A stretch of DNA of 64,000 nucleotides from Cristatella mucedo (taxonomy: Eukaryota > Bryozoa > Phylactolaemata > Cristatellidae). The notes under the pieces were generated by a model. That model searched no databases. It had not been told where the DNA came from and worked only from the letters and a program-made list of their open reading frames with translations. Made by a program: the position numbers and the translations under genes. This document shows, piece after piece, positions 14,127-26,189 of the stretch; position 1 is the stretch's first letter, and the number at the start of each line of letters is the position of its first letter. The DNA is taken from the NCBI GenBank assembly GCA_009760855.2, contig WPIO01000006.1, positions 3,150,501 through 3,214,500 of the forward strand, written 5' to 3'.

Positions 14127-14800
14127 TAGTAGGCTTTGGGATCATACGAACCTAATGCTAGTTTGGCTAAAGGCACAGCTAAATAACTTGAGTCAGATGA
14201 ACAGCAACTATGCCAAGCTTGATTGGGAAGTTGCATGAGAATAAAGGAACCTAAAAGTGGGTGGCAAAACATTGTAGTCAGTACACTGCTCGATGGGTTA
14301 CCAATGCAGGTTGCTGAGAAGTGGTAAAATATGGCAGTTGTCATGTTTGTTCGCTACAGACAAGCTCAGCTGCTGAAGTTGCACAGCAAGTGTAAGCTTT
14401 TTATTAGACAGGCCACGAGCCATTCGAGCTGTGGGCTATTAAAGTCAAGACAGGATGTTACAAATGCACGGACTAGCTTGTCTGTGGCATTCTCATTCCA
14501 GCTGACCCAAAGTCTTGGAATCATTCATAGCTGGAAGTAGGTGGACTTGTCTGCATAGCTGAAGTTGTCATCTAGCAAATGGTCATCTTGGAGCAGGATA
14601 TTCAGATTAGATGTAGATGCTGCAGGAACGATGCTGCCAGGGCCGATTTTAAAGAGAGGTTATCCAATTTCCGAGTAACAAAAACAAGTTTGTCAACAAC
14701 TATTAAGCTGGTTGTATTGCCATTCAATTTGAAAGAGTTTGCTGCCAAGTGTAAATGCCAGCAATACATGGTGCAACAGAGTTTAAAAAGCTCAATACAC
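14127..14800 (-). mobile_element. Degenerate LINE family A copy
   Basis: Minus-strand remnants align by eye with the family: ACCTAAAAGTGGGTGGCAAA (LTFRS region), the GACAAGCTCAGCTGC block, GGTTACCAATGCAGGTTGCTG, and an upstream stretch resembling the linker found at 55400-55650. Many indels and stops. A SINE head fragment touches its left edge. Confidence 0.65.
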
Positions 14801-15317
14801 TGGACTGCAGGGAGGAATCGGTGCACAGCTGTTCAGCCCAGTGCCATCTTAATTAAATAGAAGCCTGGGTTATGCTTGACTACTCATTGCCAAGAGTTAG
14901 AGTGTAACTTGTGGAAAGAAGTCTACCAATCACAATCACATATCCATTCTCAAAAGACCTCTAAGACTACTGCTGCCCATTGACAGCAATGCCCCGAAAT
15001 TCCCCACTGAGGTAGGACCTAAATCATTGCAATGCAGTGCCAGAGATGCCTACGCGACATGACCGGCGTTCAGTGGTCAGTGCTATCAAGCGACGCTGAA
15101 AGCTCCAGCAAAACTAGCAAAGAGAGTCACACTATCTCTAAGTCAGCATTGAAAACGTCGTTTCACATTTGACTCGGTGCAGCGATTAGCCGTGAAACCT
15201 GACTGGAATTTTCTATGTTTAAAGTTTTGATATTAGAGCTTAGCTGGTCTGCTACTTTTCGTTGCCAGCAGTTTGATAGGAATAAAAGTACAGTGAAACT
15301 GGGTGAAAGTTGTGTAT

Positions 15318-15371
15318 TTTGTCTCGATGTGTTATGTATGTTGTCTCGATGTGTTGTGTATGTTGTCTCGA
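15318..15371 (+). repeat. 22-bp minisatellite, ~2.5 copies
   Basis: Units of TGTTGTCTCGATGTGTTGTG type repeated with one or two differences. Confidence 0.85.
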
Positions 15372-16164
15372 TCCAGAGTCGACTTCTCACTGAGTGGCTC
15401 AACAGCAGCCACCAGCTTTGTAGGAGGCCAAGACAAGACCTCAGGTAAAAGATAAACTTATTACCTAAGTTATGCAGGGCAGCAGCTGATAGATGCATTT
15501 CAGATGAGCATGCCCGTGTGCACTCGTGAGTAAGCATGTGAATGCACTGCAAGGTTTGGTCATAGGACTTGCAGCAGCCAACTCAAATGCAAGATGCAAT
15601 CTCCACTGGGATCGGTGCAGCATTTCTCGTGTGTGAATCCTCTGCACACTGCAAGCTGACAGCATTTCTCTTCGAATGAGATACTGTGTAATTATGGATT
15701 ATTACACTTAACTTGCACACACCCTAATTTCGGTCTCAATCAAAAGGATTGACAGTGTAAGTGCAAAAAGTACTTTGGAAGAAGCACAGTCACTAGGTAC
15801 GTTGGCCATACAGCAAACATGCCACCTACATGAGTTACCTTGCTTGAATCACACCAGGCCTATGGATACAGACACATCCAGAATTCAGTATGGCTGAAGT
15901 AGGCAGCAAGAGAATGAATGTGTGTTGCCTCCGGTTTTGGGATTGGAATCAGTAGCCAGGCAGAGTAAGCTATGGAGCACATATGCTTTAGCTAATAGTG
16001 GCCAATATGGATCGGTCTCTTGTTCTGCAATTACACGTGATATCTCGTAACTGATTGAGACGGTATGCAAAACACACAGCTAATCCAACCAATTTCCCCA
16101 GCCAGACCCAAAATGCCCATTAACCATCAGCTCTAGAATCCTTAAAGATGGCTTGAGATAAGGC

Positions 16165-16166
<2 letters not shown>

Positions 16167-16257
<91 letters not shown>

Positions 16258-16323
16258 TGAGTGAGTGAGTGAGTGAGTGAGTGAGTGAGTGAGTGAGTGA
16301 GTGAGTGAGTGAGAGAAAGAGCG
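16167..16323 (+). repeat. (GA)n then (GAGT)n compound microsatellite
   Basis: About 85 bp of GA followed by about 60 bp of GAGT units, ending GAGAGAAAGAG. Confidence 0.98.
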
Positions 16324-16578
16324 AGCTGATGAGCATGAGGGCACTCAGCAGCTGCTCCTAGCCAACTGCCTTGCCGGGATCTGATGATGCTGATGGTATA
16401 GAACTCCTGAATCGCAAAGACATGGCCGGTTCCGGTGGTGGTCAGGCTGGCTAACTGGATGATCGGAGGCCTCCCCTCCTCTCAGTACAGTTCTTGGCCC
16501 AAGAAATACTGCTAGCTATCATAATGGGAGATGATCTGCACGGCTGGCACTGGATTAAGAGCTGCATTCAGACAACTG

Positions 16579-16584
16579 TTTATT
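16579..16584 (-). terminator. Candidate polyadenylation signal of the GPCR gene
   Basis: AATAAA on the minus strand about 437 bases downstream of the receptor stop codon. It is the first canonical hexamer I noticed there. No transcript evidence is available. Confidence 0.35.
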
Positions 16585-17020
16585 CAAATAACAATGAATA
16601 TATATTCTATGATGCATAGCATGCCACTAGTGCTCAAATTATCAGCCACAGCCATGAGAAAAGCAGACCCAGTGTAAGGTATTCTAAGACCCAAATTAGC
16701 TCACCTATCGTAACCCCCATCTGGTTGCATCATTTGTCAAGTCATCACACCAGCTTGCCCAGCACGTGCTCACGGCATTAATAACAAGGACTGACACTGC
16801 CACGCAAGCCATATTTGCCAGTGGTAGACCTGTCGATTTCTTCGGTGCAGCAATTACGAACGGGGGGGGGGGGGCCACGGCCTGCACACCATGTAACTCC
16901 GAAAAGACCCCAGCTGCTGAACAAATGAGGCAGTAGTACAGGGTACGTCGAATGTACACGTCGGACGCCCCAATGATGTGTCGCTAATGCTCCAGATCCT
17001 TCATTACCCAAATGCTCGAG

Positions 17021-17675
17021 TCAACCGTGGTCCAGGCGCGACACGGGTATCTCACTGAGTGCCAGCGACGGCTGCCATGACGACTGCGACCGAGTTCGTG
17101 CACACCACAGGTGCCTGAGCGAGTGGCGAAATAGAGGTATTCGCAGACAGTAGACAATGGGATTGATGGCCGAGTTCATGTAGCTGAGCCAGTAGACAAC
17201 TGGATTGAGGAGGGTTGGCGCCCGGGGACGCTCCTCTACTGCCACCGAGATGTATACAATGTACACCATCAGTGGCATCCAGCAGATGATGAATGCAACG
17301 ACGACTATGAGGAACGTGATTGCCAGGTGACACTGCTGCGCGTAGGCACGCTGTTCCGCAAGGTTAGATGTAATCTGCAGCCTGCTCAGATGCTGCCATA
17401 TGTGCACGTAAATTAGGCTGTACATTGTCACTATGATTACAATGGGCAGACCGAAGCAAGTGGAGGCCACAAGCCCCAAGTCTATCCAGCCGAGCAAGTC
17501 GGCTGGAAAGGCTGGCCCACACTGTGTGGTGTGAGGCTTGTATAGAAAGTGATTTAACAGCTGCCAGGTGATTGCCGTGATGGCAGCAGCATAGGCCCAG
17601 GAGCAGAACAGCATGAGTACCACATGCCACAACTGCATGCGACTTCTTTTCAGTGGCCTGCTGACACCGATGTAC
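17021..17675 (-). CDS. GPCR exon 2 (TM4-TM7 and C-terminus)
   Basis: The first base completes the split arginine codon; the exon then reads YIGVSRPLKRSRM (second intracellular loop), TM4 with CSWAYA, TTQCGP in extracellular loop 2, TM5 with a central proline (FGLPIVIIV), TM6 with CWMP, TM7 with NPIVY, and a short tail ending SRLDHG before TGA. All 218 codons are open with no damage. The acceptor is preceded by a TGGCGTTTCAG tract. The ATG-initiated reading that begins further upstream at 17725 runs into the intron and is not the true start. Confidence 0.9.
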
Positions 17676-19613
17676 CTGAAACGCCAGACAGCAGTGAATG
17701 CTATATAATAGGCAGCCGAGCACACTCGAGCATCGCCGGCGGCAGATCAAAGGGTTCACGCGAGAGTGCCTGCCTACATGCACACATGCATTTGTGACTG
17801 AAGCATCATGAAAAATGAAACCGCCTGTTTTCACTGATTCTTCGTTTGATTTTCTTTAATGCAAATAATTCCGTATAAGTTTAGGAGATGTGCTCTGGCA
17901 ACTGTCTATGTCGAAAGCCCTTCTATCCGATTGATTTTTATGACTCCAAGATTCAAACTATTTGATGGTGCTACAGGGCTAAGGAACTTGCTTGGGTAAC
18001 ATCATATGGTTGGCTTCTGTAAAATCCAAGTTGATTTTTTTAAGGACCTGAGGTTGACAAGAACTTCCTCACTAGATCAACATGCAACAAGCCTTTTTTC
18101 CCTAGAATGTTTAGCTCCCTGGCTGTTCATCCGATTGAGTACATTAAATAAATAAATACAAGCTGATTTAACAGCCTCTTTTTGTATAGCGACAGAAGAG
18201 TCTTGACGGCTATCACCACTGCTTGCAGCAGCGATAAAGGATCACCCTCCACAGGATTCGAACCCACAACCTCGGGGCAGAGGTCGTGAAAAGCCACCGC
18301 CTTACCCAGTGAGCCGTTACGGCCCACATTTGCCTCTCTAGGGCTTCCATCTGTATGTTATTATGGTAGCCGGCCGTTCTGTGAGTGAGACACCGACCGC
18401 TGGATGCGTGGTTGACAATTTACCAGTGGACTTTCTGACACTATCTACCCAGCACAAGTTGCTGCTAATTCCGCATATCTGATGGGAAGTCGGGAATAGC
18501 ACTATAGTAAAATAGACACTGACAGAGATGGCCTTGGATACAGAAAACCTGTGGCAAAGGCAGCTGGAGAAGCAGTAGCAGTAAGGCAGAGACAGAAGCA
18601 GGAGGCAAAAAAAAGGCAGCGCTCTCACAGCCTGCATAGCTGGCATGGGCCTCACTATGTATTAGTGACAAGCCTACTGCTGCCACTCTGTGTTTCAAGA
18701 GAATCAAGTTAAAAGCTCCCCCCTGCTGCTGGAATGCCTGCATTGGATAATAACGCTTCGATGTAAAAATTACGCAACGTCTTCGATGAGCCTAGAGCTG
18801 CTCAGCAACAGGACACTGCGCTGCCTTCTCATCACTATGCAGAGGACACAGAGGCTGTGGTGTGTGTGCAGAGGCTCGAGTGTGTGCTGAGACGAAGACG
18901 ATTGGCAAGACGGGGCAAAGAGGCGGCGGGTACGCAAAGAGGCGGCGGGTAGGCAAAGTACGTTCTGCTCGTCGTGGCAATCGGACAACTAGGCATCAGC
19001 AGCACCAGCAGCAGTTAAGAGGCTTTGGCAGGCGACCTGCTTGAGTGCTCCCTCAGACGAGCACGAGTGTAGCACCAGCCCATAGGATCGAAAACTGTAG
19101 CGGGCTGTCGGGTGTCGGCTGCCGATCGACGCGCGGCACTAAGTGCTAGCGGCGATGCTCTCGACTCAGGATGAAAATAAGCTATCGCTGGCAGCTCACT
19201 GGCATCGGATGGACCGGCTGGCACCACCGGCATTAGCAACGAGCGAAGCATTATTGGCAGCATCGGGCGGGCAGCATTTCACGGCTTCGGAAAGGAAGCG
19301 GCGTCTGTCAAGCCGCGTCTGCCGAAAAAGATTCTTGCATGACAAGGCCACTTGAGTGGCACGTTTGCTTATTTGAATGGCAGCCAGTAGGGGCAGCTAG
19401 GAGCTTTCATATGGGGGAGCGAAAGACCAGCGAGATCTCAATGAAGGGGCAAGACCCGTAAGAAATAGAAATTCAAGCAAACAATCATAGGGTTTAGTCG
19501 ACCGGAACTCGATGTTTGCTCATCGAGTGAAAGTAGGACGTAATTTCGTCGTTGGTGACTGTCGTAGGGCGTAGGAACAGGGGCGGCTCAGGTCGCTGCC
19601 TGCTATTGGGGGG

Positions 19614-19703
<90 letters not shown>

Positions 19704-22700
19704 ATTTCCCAGCCCTATGCTTCTCCCCTGGCTCTACCGCTGAGTGCGCCTCAATGAATAGTGATCCACAGTCCAAATTTCCATCACGGTAATTATCAGA
19801 CAGTTTCCAGCCAGCAGAGTAATTCAGCATTCACCTGGTCGCAGATGATCCAAGAAAATGAATACTGCCATCGAAGGTAAAAAGACCCGCGACCGAAACA
19901 GCCGAAACATGCAGCAGCCAAAATTTCTTATCCCATGTCCTTGATTCGAGATGGGTCACCAGACTACTACCGACTGCACTGGCGAGAGCCCGCGTTACTT
20001 TCCTTACCACCCCCAGCCCCCGGTAGAGATGGCAGCTGAGTATGAGCATTTCGTCCTCGTAGCAACAGGCATACGTTCCACACCCACTGTAAAACTAGAG
20101 CTACTGCTCATATTATCGAATGAGAGTTGCAAGTCTGAAAGACTCGTCGAAAGCTGATGTCTGAAGCACTCAGTGCAGCGATCTTTCGCAAGCAAATGAG
20201 CACACGGTCCTACGAAAAATATCCGTCCAGGTACTCAACCCTGGCACTAGATCAATGAGATCTGAAGATTAGACTTTTCAGTATACATTCTCGCGCTGCA
20301 CCATAGGAAATCAGCAAAGGAACGCCGATATGGTCGAAGTCGTGTTTAATTGCAGTGGCGACTGTCCACTCACATAACCACTGATACAGAAATTGTAAAA
20401 TATTTGAGTGCTTGCTTTTAATTGTCTGCAGTGAGTTCACTTTGCTTGATCTTATCTATCACACATTAAATGAGAGCAGTGAATGAAACCGAGTTTATCG
20501 TATACACGAGACAAGGGCAACACGATTAAACTAATACTGTATACCATTCATAGGAAACTGCTTTGAGAACGTCTTTTTTGAAACTTTCAGCAGCACCCTG
20601 CATGGTCGGATGCAAAGTAGCAGTCCAACTTTCATTCGGTCATTTTGGGTACAGTACCCTCGTGTTAAGATGTTTTATTCAAACTTACGTGAACTGCAGC
20701 ACTAATTTAATTAAATAAGTAATACAAATAAATATTAGCTGATTTAACAGCCTCATTTGTATTGTATAACGGCATAAGAGCCTTAACGGCTATTGCGACC
20801 GCTTGGTAATAAAGAATCGCCCAATGTAGGATTTGAACGCATGACCTCGGTCGTAAAGAGCGAGCACCTTACATCCTGTGCTGTCACGGACTTACAGCTA
20901 TACACAAAATCCTATAATAGTACCTGTAAAGCTTGAGTCACGAATAAACTGTGATCTATTTCGTAAGGTGTAATAAAATGTGTAGCAAGCGGTTCTGCAT
21001 CCTTATGAGGGCTGGCTTAGTGCAATCTTACCAGTGATCTATCTTCTTTACCTCTGACTGAGATTGATTCATGTAATATTACTAACATGACGCAGTAAGG
21101 CGGCAGCAGAAAATCCAGTCAAAACCATTAAAGTTTCTTGTGAGACCGAAAAACTGTAGACGATCGCCTGCTCTCTGCCAATAGGTCGGACAATACAAAA
21201 CCACGGAAGACCTCAATTCACTCTCGCATACTCCACTGCATTACAACAGCAGTCCTGCTAGCATTCAGAGGTGGCTTTTCGATAGTGACCATGGGCTACC
21301 GCCTAATAATGATAGTAATAACAATGATAATGATAATTGTAGAAAGCACCAAAAGGGAAGAGAACATAGGACACTTTCAGGACCTTAACGTGCTAAGAAG
21401 GCACCATGTCAATTGGTTTGTAACAGCGTACCGTATGGGTAAACGAGGCACACATCATTAGGACGAAGTAAAGGCTGACAGAATATGCACGTTCTTAAAG
21501 CTTTTGTTGATTGTCGTCAAATCAGAAGATTACTTGATAACAGTCGGTAACGATTTCCAGACTTAAGAATCATAGTAGCTGAAGCATGATCTCCCATGGA
21601 TTTGAAGTTGGTCAGCGATACAAACAACCGCTCACGGTCAGAAGAGTGGATTGTACGAGAGTATGCCCTAATTAGTGATAATTCTGATGGATAGACCGGA
21701 CAAGATCATCGGGGACCTAAATGTGAGTGACACAATCTCAAAGTAGATGCACTGTTTAATAGGCAGCCTGTGCTGATTGGCGAGAAGTAGTGGGATGTGA
21801 CAGTTGTGATATTCTTTCTACAAACCCATCTACCGAGTATGGCACAAACTGTAAAGTTCATATTGCAGAGACAGGAGGACCTGCAACGAGAGAGTTACAA
21901 TTACAGTTACTAGAGTCACGAATGCAAGGGCCGGCTGGGCTGTGGTGTCCTTAAATAAGTAAGTTGAATTTTGTTAATGTTGTAGGTGAAAGTGGGAAAA
22001 TCTGATTTCGCAGCTGGTGTGTTAATCTCGCGAAATTATTTTTGAAGAGAATATTGAAATTCCGCGCAGACGCTACAAGAGATGTTTTTTAAGCCAATTT
22101 GAGGCTTTGGCTTTCCGATGTGTGAGTAGCACTTGATTTGTCTTTAATTAATAAGGCAACTTTATCGTCGCTCAATTTGAGAAAGGTTGCTGGTGTTTAA
22201 ATGCCATTGTCAGCAGCATAGACTGAATTGCAGCTGAGAGAGTTTGCCACGCTGGAAGAAAGAGATGAATCAGAGCGCAATGTCAAGTACGTGCCGCGCG
22301 TGCGTCCGAATGAAAGCCTAGATTATGCTTGGCTACTTCATCGGCAAGAAGTGGAGTGTGAATTAAGAAAAAGAGTAAACTTGAAACTGATCCTTGGTGC
22401 ACGCCATACTCCAACGGGTCGTATAATTTCTGTTGAACCTTGACATTTCCACTCTCTGTATTCATAAAAAGGGGTATGACCTATGCTGTATAACATGTAA
22501 GCACAGTCCCTCTGATGTCTGAGTGAGAAGACAGGAACTCAACGGTATGTAAAGGTGCGAGCTATCCAGTAGAACTAGCTAAATGACTCATCTCAGACAG
22601 CACTCCCAAGAATGTCATGCGCTCAATTTTCAAGAAAATCAAACTAAAACTTACTTGCTAGGCTTAAAGTTAAGGTACGAGTGTTCAACTGATCTGACAT

Positions 22701-25700
22701 TACTCATTCCAGTGTCTTATGTAGGAGCAGTAATAAAAGCCTGGCGGAAGTTCTCCTGGTCAAGTGTTGCCTTTTTAATCAATGACCTAAAGAAAGCCTC
22801 CCTGAAAGAAGCCGAGGCTGGGGATATATTAACTCGTTGCTATGCAGTACAGCAGTAATCCATGTATCTTAGAAACAGAGCAGTACTTATGGAGGCTAGA
22901 GGGCTAGTAGCCTTGTTAGAACGTTACATTAGACGGGGAGATCAAATCGACATGAGGGTAGCAGGGTCAGTCATAAAAGTGGACATTGAGCTAAGACAAG
23001 GGACTGATGAAGTTGAATACTTCAGGGGGAATTCACCGGAGCGGACTCTTGGTTTTGTATTTTTCAATGACAAAGAACCTAATGAATCAATCGGCTAAAT
23101 TTCTGCTGCGATTTCTCGACGGGTGTTGCCAAGATGATGATTGATGGTCAACATAAGCATGTTTGGTTTGTTTAACTGTCATTCAATCAAGATTCCTTTA
23201 CACTATATGTAAATTGCATGGAAAGAGATTTTTGTTCTCTGAGGGTGCTACACAAATGTATCTTCATTATTATTCCATGAATTTACAGAAGCTAGACTTG
23301 GCCCTAGCCAGAATGGCTTGGTATGACCTAGTGTGGTCTTCGAATGCCAGTCCATCGAAAGCCATTCACGATCTCTTATGTGTTTTTTTTCAAGCTGGCG
23401 TTTAATATTCCTATCTAGTCAAAGATTTTGCAGTAAACTACGGGCCATCAGTGCGAGGGTAGATGCAAGTGAGGTTAGCTCTTACTTAGAAATAAGCAGA
23501 AGTGAAAAGTTTTTTTGGAGCAGCTACAAAATCTAGGTTCTTAGTTTTCATGATGCATACGCATCTCAGTTTATACCGATGATACCAAAGGGGGCAAATC
23601 AAGGAGAGAGATGGGGATATTTATGCGCTCAGATGTTTGGAAATTGATAACATTAGCAGTTAAACCGCAGTTACTTAGCAGTTATAGCAGTGAAGCATAC
23701 ACTAGCGACGGGATTCTAAGTGATCGCAAGTCTGACCTGTGCTGTCAGCGGAGCCGTGCACGTGAGCCATTTGAGAAAAGGAATATGCTTAAGCGCAAAG
23801 CTCGGCGTCTATGGTATACGCTGGATTATCGTGTTATGAATATAAAAATCGTCCAGTCGTTCAAGCAAGAGAATATTTCTGGAACACACTGGAATCGAAT
23901 CGAGATCGAAAACATCCGAAATGATGCCTAAGACCTTGGTACCTGAGATGATAGACAACTGCCACCACTAGCAGCTGACGTTTAGAATAACTCACCACAG
24001 GCGATACGAAGAAGTACTCGGAGGGGCCTGAAAATGGCCCCGGAAAGTCGATGCGGAGCGAGCGACAGCAGCTGCTTCACTGCCAGTTTAATTGAACTCG
24101 GGGTTAGAAAGGTAGACAAGCCAGTAGGGATTCCGTCGGTTGTGGTCGGGTTGTTCATCGATTCTAGTGAGGTCCTTGTAACGGCAAAAAATCAAGAACG
24201 TCCTCAAGAAATCACGTCGTTTGTTATTTGGGGGTTTATTGCATTTGGAATGAGCTTTCTACGGTTGCATTTAAGAGTGGCCCCTGGAGCTTTAGAGGGC
24301 TTGATGACTATCAAGTTGAACTAGTTCGCCGCCTTGCTTCATCGAGAGCGAAAGAGCGGGCTGTACTGCTTGAAGCACTGCATGAAGAAGCGTAAATTTG
24401 CCCGAAGACTCCTCGTTTACTTCGCCTGCTCTTGAGGCGGGACCCAGTTCACGAACCCTGGCTGACGCAGCGGCATCCAGAAACGCTTATGAACGGCAAC
24501 GATGAAACGAGAGCATGCATGCATGACACTACTGAATAGTGTGTTCCCTCAGAGCCTGCGAGGCTGTAATGGCGGCTGGCTCGTATGCGGAGCACCAGCC
24601 GATCGGATAGCGGCAGCACGCAGCAAGCATTGAATGTCTACAAGCATGTAATTTCTTAAGCCCCGTGGATATCGAAACAGGTAAGCTTTAAACTGTTATC
24701 ATCTGTCACATATCCTTAATTCACCGCCCGTCAGAACCTTGATTTCCAGTCTCTTCTGCTCCGGTCAGAAAAGACGAGGAGTTTGGTGATTCGGAAGCGG
24801 AAGTGCATAGTATGAGGTAAACTAGATTATGCTTATCGAAATGCCGACGGGAATGGCGGTTCTTCCGCAAGTTTAAGGCTGATAATACCGCCTGCAGATG
24901 ACGCCAAAAGTTTCGCCAGGAGTAAGTAGAAAGCACGGGGTTCCGGTGACTACAACTATTACGTCGTATCTAAATCTATGCAATGCGAAAGTCCAGCACC
25001 TTGAAAAAAGAAGCCTTACTAATAGCGTAAAGCTTCCTTTGAAATTTCCAAGCGAGCTCAGCCCGTTCAGCTGCAGGCAGATCCAAGGTTTCAATAGAGC
25101 TGAGCCGGCGCCAGTCAGCCTCGTTGCATTACGATGTGCCTGTCTATCTTGTCACAAACATAGCGAACAAAAGGTTTGACGCAGCGTTTGAAGATTTCCC
25201 TTTGAGAATTGAAATTCGCGACCCGGCATGCTGCTACGTACAAGTATGCCAACCAACTCACAGCCCGTCGCTGCGGTTTTCGGACTGGCGAGGAGCCTCA
25301 GCCACACAGTGTCTGAGGCCTGACGTGCATCCAATTTCTTAAGAATCGGCACCAAAGCCAATGCGTGCAGGTAGACGGTAGCGCACGGTGGGCACAATCG
25401 CGCGGTGGTGGCCAAGACTAATTTGGGCAGCTTTAGGGTTCTATGCTATTGCAGATTAGTGCGGCTAGTCAGGTTTATAGCTTAAGGTTATTGCAGGGTA
25501 ATTTATGGCTTCGCGATAAGCGTCGATTGCCTTCGCTTTGACTTACGAGGGTTTTGCCGTGCGCAGGGGAAGGGCACGGACGGCCCAAACTATGGACTGC
25601 AAACTCTGGAGGCGAAGCCCCCGGAGCGGCAGGTTGGATCGTTATTTTGACTTGGAGAGGGTCGGTAGAGCGACGTCGGAGAGGACCGGTGCGGGCGGTA

Positions 25701-26111
25701 GGCGAATCGGCTGAGTGCGCCGACGCGCCAGAGCAGCCGAGGGCTCAAGGGTCAAGGCCAGGAGGATCCGCCGAGGGAGCGTCGGCGGAGCGGGACGGCG
25801 AGTCAGCCGGCCGGCCGGCGACCTACCGGGCCGGGCGTCCTAGCAGCGCGAGGAGCGGTGCAGGCAGGCGATCTCAACACCTTTCGACGACGGCAGGAGT
25901 TACGGAGTCGGGTGTGCGACAGAAGGCAGGCCCGAGCGGCGGGCGGGCGGGGTGCTCGCCGCTCGGGGAAGCTTCTGCGGAGCCGTCGGGAGCCAGAAAG
26001 AGTTCGCGCGCAACGTGCTTAACGTTGGTGGCGAGTGAAAGATAAAAGCGGACTAGACGCGCAGCGGCATTGTGCGCTTGCCAGTAAGGTTGAGAAAATC
26101 ATATAAGGTTG

Positions 26112-26189
<78 letters not shown>

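Larger units (their letters stand above)
14801..17020. other. Anonymous sequence downstream of the GPCR gene
   Basis: Contains the minisatellite, the GA/GAGT repeat, a 13-G run near 16861 and the candidate poly(A) signal. No gene seen. Confidence 0.5.
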
